The notes under the pieces: model-generated
The model's database searches: none
What the model was told of the DNA's origin: nothing
What the model saw: the letters and a program-made list of their open reading frames with translations, nothing else
Position numbers and translations under genes: made by a program
Shown here: piece by piece, positions 16,188 to 26,669 of the stretch
Layout of the letters: each line of letters starts with the position of its first letter
Position numbering within the stretch: position 1 is the first letter of the stretch
Assembly: GCF_014640975.1 (NCBI RefSeq)
Contig: NZ_BMHO01000001.1
Coordinates: 1,808,166 to 1,872,165 of the forward strand
Direction of reading: 5' to 3'
DNA: 64,000 bases
From: Microbacterium faecale
GTDB taxonomy: Bacteria; Actinomycetota; Actinomycetes; Actinomycetales; Microbacteriaceae

Positions 16188-17720
16188 ATGAGTTTGTCGA
16201 CGGATGCGATCGCGACCGATGGTCCGCGCGCCGACTGGCGCGGCTGGGCCGCGCTCGTGGTGTTGATGCTGCCCGTGCTGCTGGTGTCGATCGACAACAC
16301 GATCCTCAACTTCGCGCTGCCGGCCATCGCCCGCGAGCTCGAACCCAGCAGCGCGGAGCAGCTGTGGATCATCGACGCGTACTCACTTGTCCTCGCCGGT
16401 CTCCTGGTCACCGCGGGCAGCCTCGGCGACCGTATCGGGCGGCGACGGATCCTGCTGATCGGCGCTGTCGGCTTCACGCTGGTCTCCGTCGGGGCCGTCT
16501 TCGCGCCGACGTCTGGCACGCTGATCGCCGCGCGCGCCGCGATGGGCGTGTTCGGCGCCGCGCTCATGCCGTCGACGATGTCTCTGCTGCGCTCGACCTT
16601 CCGCAACCGTGATCAGCGGCGCATCGCGATCGCGGCGTGGTCCGGCAGCTTCGCCGCGGGCGGCGCGCTCGGGCCCATCGTGGGCGGCCTGCTCATCGAA
16701 TACTTCCCGTGGCGGAGCGTGTTCCTGATCGCGGTGCCGGTGCTCGTGCTGATGCTCGCGTTCGTGCCGTTGCTCGTGCGCGAGAGTCGCGACCCGAACC
16801 CCGGGCCCGTCGACGGGTGGGGGATCGTCCTCTCGATGCTCGCCCTCGCGCCGCTCGCATTCGGCATCAAGGAGCTCGCGTCCGAGTCTCCCGTGGCCGG
16901 CGTGCTCTCGCTCGTGGTGGGGCTCGGTTTCGGGTGGGGCTTCGTGCGCCGGCAGCGGCGGATCCCGCATCCGATGCTCGACCTGTCGCTGTTCCAGCGA
17001 CCGAAGTTCACCGGTTCACTCATCGTGAATCTCGCCTGCATCATGGCCTACATCGGGTTCCTCTACTTCGCCTCGCAGCACCTGCAGATGATCGCCGGGC
17101 TCTCGGCGCTCGACGCGGGCCTCGCGCTGCTGCCGGGCGCCGTCGTCGCGATCGCGGCGGGATTCGCGGTAGTGCCCTTCGCGCGGCGTTACCGCGCCTC
17201 CATCGTTGTGCCCGTGACGCTCGTCGTCGGCGTCGCGGGGCTCGTCCTCGTCGGGGTCGCGGGAGCCCACGACACGTGGATGCTCATCCTGGCATTCGTC
17301 CTGCTCGGAGTCGGTCTCGGCGCGGCCCAGGCTGTGTCCGGTGAGCTCATCATCTCGTCGGCGCCGGCCGAGAGAGCCGGCGCAGCCAGCGCGATCAGCG
17401 AGACCGCGTACGAGTTCGGCGCTGTGCTCGGCACGTCCATCCTCGGGGGGATCCTCACCGCCTGGTATCGCATTGCGCTCGAGATTCCCGCGGGCGTCCC
17501 GGGTCGCCTGGGCGCGCACGCCCGCGAGACGCTGGCGGGGGCAGTCAACGCCGCCGACGAGATCGGCGGACCCGTCGGTCAGGCTCTCTCGGAGAACGCC
17601 GCGGCAGCGTTCGACGGGGGAGTGATCGCCACATCGCTCATCGCGGCCGCCTTCTTGGTGATCGCAGGCGTCGTCTCGGCGGCTACGCTGGGAAGACGCC
17701 GCGCCGTCGAGCCGCGGTGA
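16188..17720 (+). CDS. MFS transporter, DHA2 (QacA/SmvA-like) family
   Basis: 510-aa, ~14-helix drug:H+ antiporter-type protein. Motif A is [20 protein letters not shown]. The TM5 antiporter motif region is [23 protein letters not shown] 16188 is chosen because AAGGA lies eight bases upstream; an in-frame ATG at 16179 has no spacing for a ribosome site. It closely resembles the transposon-borne pump at 49545, so this genome has two members of the subfamily in this window. Substrate unknown. Confidence 0.85.
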   Translation: MSLSTDAIATDGPRADWRGWAALVVLMLPVLLVSIDNTILNFALPAIARELEPSSAEQLWIIDAYSLVLAGLLVTAGSLGDRIGRRRILLIGAVGFTLVSVGAVFAPTSGTLIAARAAMGVFGAALMPSTMSLLRSTFRNRDQRRIAIAAWSGSFAAGGALGPIVGGLLIEYFPWRSVFLIAVPVLVLMLAFVPLLVRESRDPNPGPVDGWGIVLSMLALAPLAFGIKELASESPVAGVLSLVVGLGFGWGFVRRQRRIPHPMLDLSLFQRPKFTGSLIVNLACIMAYIGFLYFASQHLQMIAGLSALDAGLALLPGAVVAIAAGFAVVPFARRYRASIVVPVTLVVGVAGLVLVGVAGAHDTWMLILAFVLLGVGLGAAQAVSGELIISSAPAERAGAASAISETAYEFGAVLGTSILGGILTAWYRIALEIPAGVPGRLGAHARETLAGAVNAADEIGGPVGQALSENAAAAFDGGVIATSLIAAAFLVIAGVVSAATLGRRRAVEPR

Positions 17721-17743
17721 TTCGCCACAGACAAGGAGTCTTC

Positions 17744-18796
17744 ATGTCGCGCGTCGTGAAACTGGCCGTCATCCCGGGTGACGGCATCGGCCCCGAGGTC
17801 ATCGCGGAAGCGGAGAAGGCGCTCGACGCCGCGAGCCAGGGCAGCGACGTGACGTTCGACAAGACCCGTTTCTCGCTCGGAGCCGGGCGCTACCTCGAGA
17901 CCGGAGACGTGCTCACCGACGACGACCTCGCGTCGATCTCCCAGCACGACGCGATCCTGCTCGGCGCGGTCGGCGGTGTGCCGAACGATCCGCGCCTGGC
18001 CGGCGCGAACATCGAGCGCGGTCTCCTGCTGGGGCTGCGCTTCGCGCTCGATCACTACGTGAACCTGCGCCCCTCGAAGCTGTTCCCCGGCGTACCGGGC
18101 CCGCTGCGGGATCCAGGCGACGTCGACTTCGTCGTCGTGCGCGAGGGGACCGAGGGCGCCTACGTCGGCAACGGCGGCGTGCTGCGGCCGGGAACCGACC
18201 ACGAGATCGCGAACGAGCTGGGCGTGAACACAGCCCACGGCGTGCGCCGCGTCGTCGAGTACGCGTTCGACCTCGCCGAGCGCCGTCGCGGCAAGCTCAC
18301 GCTCGTGCACAAGACGAACGTGATGGTGAACGCCGGCCGACTCTGGACGCGGATCGTCGATGAGGTGGCCCGCGCGCACCCGGCCGTCACCGTCGACTAC
18401 ATGCACATCGACGCGGCCACCATTCACCTGGTCGACACGCCGAGCCGGTTCGATGTGATCGTCACCGACAACCTCTTCGGCGACATCCTCACCGATCTCG
18501 CCGGTGCAATCACCGGCGGCATCGGACTGGCCGCGTCGGGCAACCTGAACCCGGCCGGCGACTTCCCGTCGATGTTCGAGCCCGTGCACGGTTCGGCGCC
18601 CGACATCGCGGGACAGCAGAAGGCGGATCCTACCGCCGCGATCGGATCGATCGCGCTGCTGCTTGACCACCTCGGCCTCACCGAGGAGAGTGTCAGGGTC
18701 GACCGGGCACTCGAAGAGGACATCGCCGCGCGCGACGGCCGACAGCGATCGACGGTCGAGATCGGCGACGCCATCGTGGCGCGCCTGACGGCCTGA
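17744..18796 (+). CDS. leuB: 3-isopropylmalate dehydrogenase
   Basis: 350-aa enzyme of the third leucine-synthesis step, oxidising and decarboxylating 3-isopropylmalate. [10 protein letters not shown] and the active-site Lys/Asp region ([27 protein letters not shown]) are present, as is the C-terminal [15 protein letters not shown] 17744 has AAGGAG upstream; the longer in-frame start lacks one. It is separated from leuCD (39532) by 21 kb, and ilvE follows directly. Confidence 0.95.
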   Translation: MSRVVKLAVIPGDGIGPEVIAEAEKALDAASQGSDVTFDKTRFSLGAGRYLETGDVLTDDDLASISQHDAILLGAVGGVPNDPRLAGANIERGLLLGLRFALDHYVNLRPSKLFPGVPGPLRDPGDVDFVVVREGTEGAYVGNGGVLRPGTDHEIANELGVNTAHGVRRVVEYAFDLAERRRGKLTLVHKTNVMVNAGRLWTRIVDEVARAHPAVTVDYMHIDAATIHLVDTPSRFDVIVTDNLFGDILTDLAGAITGGIGLAASGNLNPAGDFPSMFEPVHGSAPDIAGQQKADPTAAIGSIALLLDHLGLTEESVRVDRALEEDIAARDGRQRSTVEIGDAIVARLTA

Positions 18797-18832
18797 GACC
18801 GCGCGCCGACGACCCCGCAGAAAGAAGAAGCC

Positions 18833-19930
18833 ATGGACATCACCGCCCCCGCCGAGGACTCCGCACCGCTGCAGTTCCTCGTTCGCCGGAACCTCGCGGC
18901 GAAGAGCGCCGCCGAGCGTGAGACGCTGCTCGAGAATCCCGGGTTCGGCAGCGTCTTCACCGACCACATGGTCAACCTCTGCTGGTCAGAGAAGGGCGGA
19001 TGGCACCGACCGCGTGTCGAACCCTACGGGCCGATCTCGCTGGATCCTGCCGCCGCCGTGCTGCACTACGCGCAGGAGGTCTTCGAGGGGCTGAAAGCCT
19101 ACCGCCACGCCGATGGCGGAATCTACACGTTCCGCCCCGAGCAGAACGCGCGACGCTTCAACCGCAGCGCCCGGCGCCTGTCGATGCCCGAGCTGCCGGA
19201 GGAGATCTTCCTGCAGGCGCTGAGCGAGCTGATCGCGGCGGACGGCGACTGGGTGCCCTCGGGCGCGGACCAGACGCTGTATCTGCGTCCGTTCATGTTC
19301 GCGAAGGAGGCGTTCCTCGGGGTGCGCCCGGCGAAGAAGTACGACTTCTACGTGATCGGCAGCCCCGCCGGCGCGTATTTCACCGGAGGCGTTACCCCGG
19401 TGAAGATCTGGCTGAGCGAGAACTACGCGCGCGCCGCCCAGGGCGGCACGGGCGCGGCGAAGACCGGCGGCAACTACGCCTCAAGTCTGCTCCCGCAGGC
19501 CGAGGCAGCCGAACAGGGATGTGACCAGGTGGTCTTCCTCGACTCGCGTGGCAACGTCGAGGAACTGGGAGGCATGAACGTCGTGTTCGTGAAGAAGGAC
19601 GGCACGCTCGTCACCCCCGACTCCGGAAGCATCCTCGACGGGGTCACGCGCAACTCCCTCCTGCAGCTGGCGGAGGATCGCGGACACCGCGTCGAACGGC
19701 GAGCCGTGCCGTTCACGGAGTGGCGCGAGGGCGTCGCCTCGGGCGACATCGTCGAGGTGTTCGCGTGCGGCACGGCCGCCGTCGTGACGCCGATCGGCGA
19801 GCTGAAGGCCGAGGGCTTCGTCGACGAGCAGCCGAGCGGATCCCTCGCCCACTCGCTGCGCGAAGAGCTCACCGACATCCAGTACGGTCGTGCGGCGGAT
19901 CGCCACGGCTGGCTGACGAAGCTGGGCTGA
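18833..19930 (+). CDS. ilvE: Branched-chain-amino-acid aminotransferase
   Basis: 365-aa fold-type IV PLP enzyme that interconverts branched-chain amino acids and their 2-oxo acids. It has the PLP-Lys region GAAKTGGNYASSLLPQ, the sequence VEELGGMNVVFV and a C-terminal ACGTAAVVTPIG motif. The long N-terminus (PLQFLVRRN) is typical of actinobacterial IlvE. It follows leuB by 36 bases with a purine-rich ribosome site, so the two probably form a branched-chain unit. Confidence 0.95.
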   Translation: MDITAPAEDSAPLQFLVRRNLAAKSAAERETLLENPGFGSVFTDHMVNLCWSEKGGWHRPRVEPYGPISLDPAAAVLHYAQEVFEGLKAYRHADGGIYTFRPEQNARRFNRSARRLSMPELPEEIFLQALSELIAADGDWVPSGADQTLYLRPFMFAKEAFLGVRPAKKYDFYVIGSPAGAYFTGGVTPVKIWLSENYARAAQGGTGAAKTGGNYASSLLPQAEAAEQGCDQVVFLDSRGNVEELGGMNVVFVKKDGTLVTPDSGSILDGVTRNSLLQLAEDRGHRVERRAVPFTEWREGVASGDIVEVFACGTAAVVTPIGELKAEGFVDEQPSGSLAHSLREELTDIQYGRAADRHGWLTKLG

Positions 19931-19934
19931 GGCC

Positions 19935-20702
19935 GTGAAGATCGCCCGGTTCAGTCACAACGACGCCATCAAGTACGGCATCGTCGACGGGACGGACCTC
20001 GTCGTGCTCGCCGGCGACCCCATGTTCGCCGGATTCGACACGACGGGGGAGCGCGTATCGCTCGGCGACGTCGCGCTGCTCGCGCCCGTGATCCCGCGCT
20101 CGAAGGTCGTGTGCGTCGGTCGCAACTATCGTGCACACGCGGAAGAGCTGAACAACGACCTCCCGAACGAGCCGTTGCTGTTCTTCAAGCCGAACACCGC
20201 CGTGATCGGGCCGGGCGACGCGATCGTCCGGCCGTCGCAGACCGACGACACGCAGTGGGAGGGCGAGCTCGCCGTCGTCATCGGCACGATTGCGAAGAAC
20301 GTCGCCGCCGACGACGCGGCGGATGTGATCTTCGGCTACACGGTCGCGAACGACGTCACCGCGCGTGACCTGCAGGGTCCGGATCGCCAGTGGGCGCGGG
20401 CCAAGGGAATGGACACGTTTTGTCCCCTCGGGCCGGCCATCGAGACCGAGTTCGACGTCGCATCGGGCGAGGTCATCACGCGGCACAACGAGGTCGAGGT
20501 GCAGCGCGGTCGCTTCCAGGACATGATCTTTCCGATTCCGGAGCTGATCGAATACATCACGGCGGCCTTCACGCTCCTGCCGGGTGACGTCATCCTGACG
20601 GGCACGCCCTCCGGTGTCGGGCCGTTCCGCGGCGGCGACGCCGTGGAGGTCGAGATTCCCGGAATCGGGATCCTGCGCAATCTCGCGCGCGATGCCGCTT
20701 GA
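19935..20702 (+). CDS. Fumarylacetoacetate hydrolase family protein
   Basis: 255-aa FAH-domain enzyme. It has the metal-ligand motifs WEGELAVVIG (Glu-x-Glu) and a downstream Asp in ANDVTARDLQ, plus the family string LTGTPSGVGPF. GTG start four bases after ilvE. Members act as 2-hydroxyhepta-2,4-diene-1,7-dioate isomerases, acylpyruvases or oxaloacetate decarboxylases; the specific substrate is not shown. It overlaps the following MFS gene by 11 bases. Confidence 0.88.
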   Translation: MKIARFSHNDAIKYGIVDGTDLVVLAGDPMFAGFDTTGERVSLGDVALLAPVIPRSKVVCVGRNYRAHAEELNNDLPNEPLLFFKPNTAVIGPGDAIVRPSQTDDTQWEGELAVVIGTIAKNVAADDAADVIFGYTVANDVTARDLQGPDRQWARAKGMDTFCPLGPAIETEFDVASGEVITRHNEVEVQRGRFQDMIFPIPELIEYITAAFTLLPGDVILTGTPSGVGPFRGGDAVEVEIPGIGILRNLARDAA

Positions 20703-21915
20703 CGTGGAGACGCTGACGCCTGAGCGCATCCGGGGGATCCAGCGCCGCATGGTCTGGGTGCTCAGCATCGGTCAGGTGCTGGGCGGCATCGCAACCGGAG
20801 TGACGATCTCCCTCGGCGCGCTGCTGGCGGCACACGTCTCGGGTGACGACGCGCTGTCGGGACTCGCCACCGCCGGCATCACGCTCGGAGCCGCCCTGAT
20901 CGCCGTTCCGCTCGCCGCGACGGCGAGACGGGCCGGGCGCCGCGTCTCGCTGACGACCGGCATGATCGTCGCGCTGCTCGGGATCCTCGTCGTGGTCGCC
21001 GCCACCGCCTCGGGGACGTTCGTGCTGCTGATCGCGGGGTTCGTGCTCATCGGCGCGGGACAGGCGGCGAACCTGCAGTCCCGCTTCGCGGCGACAGACC
21101 TCGCGACGAACGCGACTCGGGCGCGGGACCTGTCGCTGGTCGTCTGGGCCACGACCGTCGGATCGGTGCTCGGACCGAATCTCACCGGACCCGGCGAGGC
21201 GATCGGGCGCGCGCTCGGGATGCCGGAGCTGACCGGTCCCTACGTCTTCTCCATCGCCGCGCAGCTCGCGGCGGTGGCGCTGTATCTCGGGTTCCTCCGA
21301 CCGGATCCGCTCGTGATCGCGGCGCAGCTGCTCCGCAGCGGGAGCACCGCGACGCGCGCTGCTCCCGTCGATCGCCCGGCCGCCGCGCGGTACGCGATCC
21401 TCGCGGTCGCCGGCGCACACGGCGTGATGGTCGCGGTCATGGCCATGACACCCGTGCATCTCGAGCATCACGGCGCCTCGCTCGGCATCATCGGGTTCAC
21501 CATCAGTCTGCACATCGCGGGCATGTACGCGCTGTCGCCGGTCTTCGGGATGCTCGCTGACCGCGTCGGCCGGGTTGCCACCGTGCTCCTCGGGCAGGGC
21601 ATCCTCGTCGTCTCACTCGTCCTGGCGGCCGTGGGACAAGACTCGACGCTCCTCGTCACGGCGGCCCTGGTGCTGCTCGGCCTCGGGTGGAGCGCGTCCA
21701 CGGTCGCGGGCGCCGCGCTGCTCACGGAGGCGACGGAGCCGGCGCACCGCACGCGACGTCAGGGGAGAAGCGACCTCATCATGAACCTCGTCGGCGCGAC
21801 CGGCGCCATCGGCGCGGGCGGTGTGCTGTCCTGGATCGGATATGGCGGCCTCGCGCTCGTCGCGCTGGTGGTCGTCGCGGTGGTCTGTCTGCTTTCTCCT
21901 CTGGGCCGTCGGTAA
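20692..21915 (+). CDS. MFS transporter
   Basis: 407-aa 12-helix MFS protein. ATG 20692 lies inside the FAH gene's end. It has repeated hydrophobic segments and an MFS loop [15 protein letters not shown] between halves. The stop is 8-11 bases before gltX. Substrate unknown. Coupling to a FAH-family enzyme may hint at metabolite transport, but this neighbour arrangement is also common simply by gene order. Confidence 0.82.
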   Translation: MPLDVETLTPERIRGIQRRMVWVLSIGQVLGGIATGVTISLGALLAAHVSGDDALSGLATAGITLGAALIAVPLAATARRAGRRVSLTTGMIVALLGILVVVAATASGTFVLLIAGFVLIGAGQAANLQSRFAATDLATNATRARDLSLVVWATTVGSVLGPNLTGPGEAIGRALGMPELTGPYVFSIAAQLAAVALYLGFLRPDPLVIAAQLLRSGSTATRAAPVDRPAAARYAILAVAGAHGVMVAVMAMTPVHLEHHGASLGIIGFTISLHIAGMYALSPVFGMLADRVGRVATVLLGQGILVVSLVLAAVGQDSTLLVTAALVLLGLGWSASTVAGAALLTEATEPAHRTRRQGRSDLIMNLVGATGAIGAGGVLSWIGYGGLALVALVVVAVVCLLSPLGRR

Positions 21916-21926
21916 GATCGACAGTG

Positions 21927-23432
21927 ATGTCTTCCGCAGCTGATTCCCTCACCACCCGCGCGACCGGATCCGATGTGCGCGTTCGGTTCTGCCCGTCACC
22001 GACGGGTCTGCCGCACGTCGGTCTCATTCGCACGGCACTGTTCAACTGGGGCTTCGCGCGCCACCACGGCGGAACGCTCGTGTTCCGAATCGAGGACACG
22101 GACGCGAACCGCGACAGCCAGGAGAGCTACGACCAGCTGATCGACGCGCTCAGGTGGCTCGGCCTCGACTGGGACGAGGGCGTCGAGGTCGGAGGGCCCC
22201 ATGCGCCCTACCGCCAGTCGGAGCGGCACGACATCCATCGCGAGGTGCTCGATCGGCTGCTCGAGAAGGGCCTCGTGTACGAGAGCTTCTCGACGGCCGA
22301 GGAGATCGACGCGCGCAACGAAGCGAACGGCCGAGCGAAGCAGCAGGGATACGACAACTACGACCGCGACCTCACCGAGGACCAGAAGGCCGCATTCCGT
22401 GCGGAGGGGCGCACGCCCGCCCTGCGGCTCAAGGTGCCGGACGAGGACATCACGTACGACGACCTCGTGCGCGGCAACGTGACCTTCCCGGCCGGCAGCT
22501 TCAGCGACTTCGTCATCGTGCGGCCGAACGGCGTGCCGCTCTACACGTTCGTCAACCCTGTCGACGACGCGCTGATGGGCATCACCCACGTGCTGCGCGG
22601 TGAGGACCTCATGCCGTCGACGCCGCGGCAGATCGTGCTCTACCGCGCGCTCATCGAAGCCGGCGTGGCATCGTTCATCCCGCGATTCGGACACATGCCG
22701 CTCGTGCTCGGCGACGGCACGAAGAAGCTCTCGAAGAGGGATCCGCGCGCCGACCTGTTCCTGCAGCGCGACAAGGGATTCATCCGCGAAGGCCTCCTGA
22801 ACTACCTCGCTCTGCTCGGCTGGTCGATCGCGCCCGACCGTGACGTCTTCTCGCTCGACGAGTTCGTCGCGGCGTTCGACATCGTCGACGTGAACCCGAA
22901 CCCGGCGCGTTTCGACCAGAAGAAGGCCGAGTCGATCAACGGCGACCACGTGCGTCTTCTCGACGGTGCGACCTTCGTCGAGCGGCTCGTGCCGTACCTC
23001 CAGCGGTCCGGCGTGCTCGGCGAGGAACCGGGGGCGGAGGAGCTGTCTCTGCTCGAGGCGGCTGCGCCACTCGTGCAGGAGCGTCTGCAGTTGCTCGGAG
23101 ACGCGAGCGACATGCTCGGCTTCCTCTTCACCGACGACATCGCCTACGACGAGGATGCGGTCGCGAAGCTCAAAGATGCCCCGCGGATCCTCGCGGCGAG
23201 CGTCGAGGCGCTTTCGGGCCTCGAGGACTTCCGCGCCGAACCGATCCAGGACGCGCTTGCGGCGGCGCTCGTCGACGGGCTCGAGCTCAAGCCGCGCGTG
23301 GCATACGGCGCACCGCGCGTCGCGATCTCCGGTCGGCGCGTTTCACCGCCGCTGTTCGAGTCGATGGAGCTGCTCGGTCGTGAGCGGACGCTGCAGCGCC
23401 TGCGCACGCTGGGGGAGCGCCTCGCCGACTGA
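21927..23432 (+). CDS. gltX: Glutamate--tRNA ligase
   Basis: 501-aa class I synthetase charging tRNA-Glu. In bacteria lacking GlnRS it also charges tRNA-Gln for later amidation by GatCAB. The HIGH-like motif is in [18 protein letters not shown] and the KMSKS-like motif in [14 protein letters not shown] 21927 is used, with a GTG immediately upstream as an alternative. A tRNA-Gln gene lies 91 bases downstream. Confidence 0.95.
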   Translation: MSSAADSLTTRATGSDVRVRFCPSPTGLPHVGLIRTALFNWGFARHHGGTLVFRIEDTDANRDSQESYDQLIDALRWLGLDWDEGVEVGGPHAPYRQSERHDIHREVLDRLLEKGLVYESFSTAEEIDARNEANGRAKQQGYDNYDRDLTEDQKAAFRAEGRTPALRLKVPDEDITYDDLVRGNVTFPAGSFSDFVIVRPNGVPLYTFVNPVDDALMGITHVLRGEDLMPSTPRQIVLYRALIEAGVASFIPRFGHMPLVLGDGTKKLSKRDPRADLFLQRDKGFIREGLLNYLALLGWSIAPDRDVFSLDEFVAAFDIVDVNPNPARFDQKKAESINGDHVRLLDGATFVERLVPYLQRSGVLGEEPGAEELSLLEAAAPLVQERLQLLGDASDMLGFLFTDDIAYDEDAVAKLKDAPRILAASVEALSGLEDFRAEPIQDALAAALVDGLELKPRVAYGAPRVAISGRRVSPPLFESMELLGRERTLQRLRTLGERLAD

Positions 23433-23523
23433 GCGGGGCACGCCCGGCGGCGCGGCGCGATTGGCGCCGCCGAAATCGATCGGGTAAGCTAGACCCTTGT
23501 GACGGCGAGAGCCGGAACGCCCT

Positions 23524-23598
23524 TGGGGTATGGTGTAATTGGCAACACGGCTGATTCTGGTTCAGTTGTTCTTGGTTCGAGTCCAGGTACCCCAGCCA
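23524..23598 (+). tRNA. tRNA-Gln (anticodon CTG), CCA encoded
   Basis: Full cloverleaf: acceptor TGGGGTA/TACCCCA, D arm GTGT...ACAC, anticodon stem GCTGA/TCAGT with loop TTCTGGT (anticodon CTG at positions 34-36), T arm CTTGG-TTCGAGT-CCAGG, discriminator G and encoded CCA at 23596-23598. It reads CAG codons. Confidence 0.96.
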
Positions 23599-23623
23599 AT
23601 ATCCTCGCTCCTGTGCGAGACCC

Positions 23624-23651
23624 GCTCCCCGCATCATTCCGGGGAGCTTTT
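23624..23651 (+). terminator. Terminator after tRNA-Gln
   Basis: Perfect 8-base-pair stem GCTCCCCG/CGGGGAGC with an 8-base loop, followed by TTTT. It lies 26 bases after the tRNA. The remaining ~175 bases to the next gene show only that gene's leader. Confidence 0.8.
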
Positions 23652-23826
23652 GCGGTTCTGGCGCCGCGCGGCGGCCCCGACTCCGGCCGCAACGGATACG
23701 ATCGGCCGTAAGGCGTCGCGCGGTTCGCCGATGACCGGCGAGTGACTCCCGTCTGCGCGTCCGACATCGTTGTTCGTCGCCGGTTGCCCGACCGGCGGAT
23801 CACACATCGAAACGAAGGAGTTCGAG

Positions 23827-25311
23827 ATGAGCGATACCACCACGGTCCGAACGGGCCTGTACATCGGCGGCGAGGAACGCTTCACCGACGAGGTGCTCGC
23901 GGTCGCCGACCCCGGTAAGCCGGGCGTCGTCGTCGGCGAGGCCGCATCCGCGTCCGCGGACGACGTCGACGATGCCATCGCCGCGGCGAAGGCCGCGTTC
24001 CCCGACTGGTCGGCGCTCTCGGCCCACGAGCGCGCGTCCGCGATGGCGAGCGCGATCGCCGGTATCGCCGACGACCGCGACGAGGACGCCGCGATCCTGT
24101 CGCAGGAGAATGGCAAGATCCGTATGGAGGGCTGGGTCGACGCGCTCGTGTTCGAGCTGCGCTGGAACCTCGCGCTCGAGCTCGCCGACGACGTCGATCG
24201 CGGTACGGTCCTCGAGCCCGCCCCGGGTATCCCCGTCACGACGCAGGTGGGATACCAGCCGCTCGGCGTCGCCTCCCTCATCGTGCCGTTCAACTGGCCG
24301 ATCGCAATCCTCGGCGCCGCGCTCCCGCACGCGTTGCTGGCCGGGAACACGACGATCGTGAAGCCGCCGCCCTCGACGCCGCTGGCGATCACCCGTGTGG
24401 TGCAGCGGGTGGCAGAGAAGCTGCCGGCGGGCGTCCTGAACGTCGTCACCGGCAAGGACGAGAACATGTCGGCCCTGATCCAGAGCCCCGACGTCGCGAA
24501 GCTGTGCTTCACGGGCAGCGTGAACGGCGGCAAGAAGATGATGGAAATGGCCTCTGCGTCGCTGACGCGCGTCACTCTCGAGCTCGGTGGCAACGATGCG
24601 GCGGTGTTCGCGGAGGATGCGATCCTCGACGACACGCACCTCGACCGCCTGTTCGCGGGGATCTACGACACCACGGGCCAGATCTGTATGAACGCCAAGC
24701 GCGTCTACGTGCACCGCTCGAGACTCGACGAACTCGTCGCTGGCCTCGAATCGCGTCTGGAAAAGGTCGTGCTCGGGTACGGCCTCGACGAAGGCACGAC
24801 GATGGGACCGCTGCACCAGCCGGCGCAGAAGAAGTTCGTCGACGAGATCATCCAGGAGGCGAAGGACGCCGGCGCGGACGTGCGCGAGTTCGGCGAGCTC
24901 CCGGGTGGCGACCTGGCTGGCGGGAACTTCGTCCGCCCCGCGATCGTCATCGACCCGGATCCGTCGCTGCGCGTCGTGACCGAAGAGCAGTTCGGTCCGG
25001 TCATCCCGGTCATCCCGTTCGACACCGAGGACGAGGCGGTCGCAGCGGCAAACGACACGTGGGGCGGCCTGTGCGGTTCGGTCTGGACCGCGGACCCGGC
25101 GACCGCGCAGCGGATCGGTTCCCAGCTCGAGTGCGGCTACGTCTGGATCAACGACCACGGTGCCCCGCGCCTCGACCTGCGCGCCCCGTTCGGCGGGATG
25201 AAGCTGTCGGGCTTCGGCCGTGAGCAGGGCGTTCACGGTGTGCGGGCGTTCCAGGACACGCGCTCGATCGCGACCCTCGACGAAGAGGCTCTGGCCGCCA
25301 TGGCCCACTGA
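23827..25311 (+). CDS. NAD(P)-dependent aldehyde dehydrogenase
   Basis: 494-aa ALDH-superfamily enzyme oxidising an aldehyde to its acid. The catalytic Glu is in LELGGNDAAVF and the catalytic Cys in TTGQICMNAKR; the coenzyme-binding FTGSVNGGKKM is present. ATG 23827 has AAGGAG upstream. It is convergent with a zinc alcohol dehydrogenase, with which it could form an alcohol-aldehyde-acid route. The specific aldehyde is unknown. Confidence 0.9.
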   Translation: MSDTTTVRTGLYIGGEERFTDEVLAVADPGKPGVVVGEAASASADDVDDAIAAAKAAFPDWSALSAHERASAMASAIAGIADDRDEDAAILSQENGKIRMEGWVDALVFELRWNLALELADDVDRGTVLEPAPGIPVTTQVGYQPLGVASLIVPFNWPIAILGAALPHALLAGNTTIVKPPPSTPLAITRVVQRVAEKLPAGVLNVVTGKDENMSALIQSPDVAKLCFTGSVNGGKKMMEMASASLTRVTLELGGNDAAVFAEDAILDDTHLDRLFAGIYDTTGQICMNAKRVYVHRSRLDELVAGLESRLEKVVLGYGLDEGTTMGPLHQPAQKKFVDEIIQEAKDAGADVREFGELPGGDLAGGNFVRPAIVIDPDPSLRVVTEEQFGPVIPVIPFDTEDEAVAAANDTWGGLCGSVWTADPATAQRIGSQLECGYVWINDHGAPRLDLRAPFGGMKLSGFGREQGVHGVRAFQDTRSIATLDEEALAAMAH

Positions 25312-25323
25312 CGTACGGCCGTC

Positions 25324-25361
25324 CAGTGAGTCCGCGCTCGGATCAGAGCGCGGACTCACTG
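25324..25361. terminator. Bidirectional terminator between convergent ALDH and ADH genes
   Basis: A perfect 16-base-pair inverted repeat (arms CAGTGAGTCCGCGCTC and its complement) with a six-base loop. Its right arm contains the ADH stop and last codons. No strong T-run follows on either side. Confidence 0.72.
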
Positions 25362-26542
25362 CGTCGTGGACGCGGATCCAGGACGACCTTGACGCACCCA
25401 TCGCTCTTCTGCTGGAACATCTCATACGCGCTCGGCGCTTCGCTCAGGGGCAGCCGGTGCGTCACGAGGTCATCCGTTCCGAGCGGGTCGAGCGGATCTT
25501 CGACCAACGGAAGCAGGTCATCGATCCACTCGGTGACGTTGCACTGGCCCATCCGCAGCTGAACCTGTTTGTCGAAGAGCGTGAGCATCGGCAAGGGGCT
25601 CGCCTGGCCGCCGTAGACGCCGCTGAGGGAGACGGTTCCGCCGCGACGCACGAGATCGATCGAGGCATGCAGTGCGGCCAGACGATCCGTCCCGGCCGTC
25701 GCCATCAGCTTGCGCGCCGCGGGATCGGGCAGCAGACCGGTGGCCTGGTGCGCCAGCTTCCCGAGCGGCGAGCCGTGTGCTTCCATGCCCACGGCGTCGA
25801 CGACGGCATCCGGGCCGCGCCCCTCGGTGAGATCGCGGATCCGATCGTTCACGTCGTCAGTGAGCTCGAACGCATGCACGCCGTAACGCGCCGCGAGCGC
25901 CCGTCGCTCGGGAACCGGATCGACGGCGAACACCTGCGCGCCGAGATGGATGCCGATACGCGCGGCGAACTGACCGACCGGGCCGAGCCCGTAGACGGCC
26001 AGCGAGTCTCCCGCGCCCACTCCGGCGTAGCGTACGCCCTGCCATGCGGTGGGGAGGATGTCGCTCAGGAACAGGTAGCGGTGGTCGGTCAGCTCTGAGC
26101 CCACCGCGATCGGATTGGTATTCGCGTGGGGCACGCGCAGATACTCGGCCTGGCCGCCGGGAACCGAACCATACAGCCGCGAATAGCCGTACAGCGCGGC
26201 GCCCGACCCATACTCGCGCACCTGCGTCGTCTCACACTGCGTGGTGAGCCCACGCCTGCACATCCAACATGTCCCGCACGAGATGATGAACGGCACCACG
26301 ACGCGGTCGCCGATCGACAGATGTGCATCCGGGCCCGCGTCGACCACTTTCCCCATCGTTTCGTGACCGATGATGTCGCCCTCGTCCATGAACGGAACGA
26401 GCACCTCGTACAGGTGCAGGTCGGACCCGCAGATCGCCGTCGAGGTCACCTCGATGATCACGTCGTCAGGCTGCGTCATGGTCGGATCTGGAACCGTCTC
26501 GACGCTCACCTTCCGTTTTCCCTGCCACGTCAGTGCACGCAC
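25343..26542 (-). CDS. Zinc-dependent alcohol dehydrogenase (formaldehyde dehydrogenase-like)
   Basis: 399-aa medium-chain dehydrogenase. Catalytic zinc ligands are in ICGSDLHLYE and GHETMGKV. The structural zinc lobe has four Cys in CGTCWMCRRGLTTQC. The Rossmann motif is VYGLGPVGQFAARIG. Length and spacing fit the glutathione-independent FdhA-like branch. GTG start. The last codons lie in a terminator hairpin shared with the convergent aldehyde dehydrogenase gene. Confidence 0.9.
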   Translation of the reverse strand: MRALTWQGKRKVSVETVPDPTMTQPDDVIIEVTSTAICGSDLHLYEVLVPFMDEGDIIGHETMGKVVDAGPDAHLSIGDRVVVPFIISCGTCWMCRRGLTTQCETTQVREYGSGAALYGYSRLYGSVPGGQAEYLRVPHANTNPIAVGSELTDHRYLFLSDILPTAWQGVRYAGVGAGDSLAVYGLGPVGQFAARIGIHLGAQVFAVDPVPERRALAARYGVHAFELTDDVNDRIRDLTEGRGPDAVVDAVGMEAHGSPLGKLAHQATGLLPDPAARKLMATAGTDRLAALHASIDLVRRGGTVSLSGVYGGQASPLPMLTLFDKQVQLRMGQCNVTEWIDDLLPLVEDPLDPLGTDDLVTHRLPLSEAPSAYEMFQQKSDGCVKVVLDPRPRRSESAL

Positions 26543-26575
26543 GTTCTCTCCTCCGTTTCGCGGCTACCGTCGCCG

Positions 26576-26597
26576 ACCACCCTGCGGGCAGGGTGGT
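26576..26597. repeat. Perfect palindrome upstream of the ADH gene
   Basis: ACCACCCTGC-GG-GCAGGGTGGT, two 10-base arms with a two-base centre, 34 bases upstream of the ADH start and downstream of the topoisomerase gene. No T-run follows, so it is more likely an operator or a cruciform-type site than a terminator. Confidence 0.5.
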
Positions 26598-26669
26598 GCG
26601 CGAACAAAGGGGGTGGATCTGTTGCGCGCGGTAGCGTATGCGCGCGCGAGTCGGCCGTCTCTCGACGCA

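Noticed and set aside
26543..26669. Small gene between ADH and topoisomerase IB
   Set aside because: Only a perfect palindrome is present; no open frame with a ribosome site.
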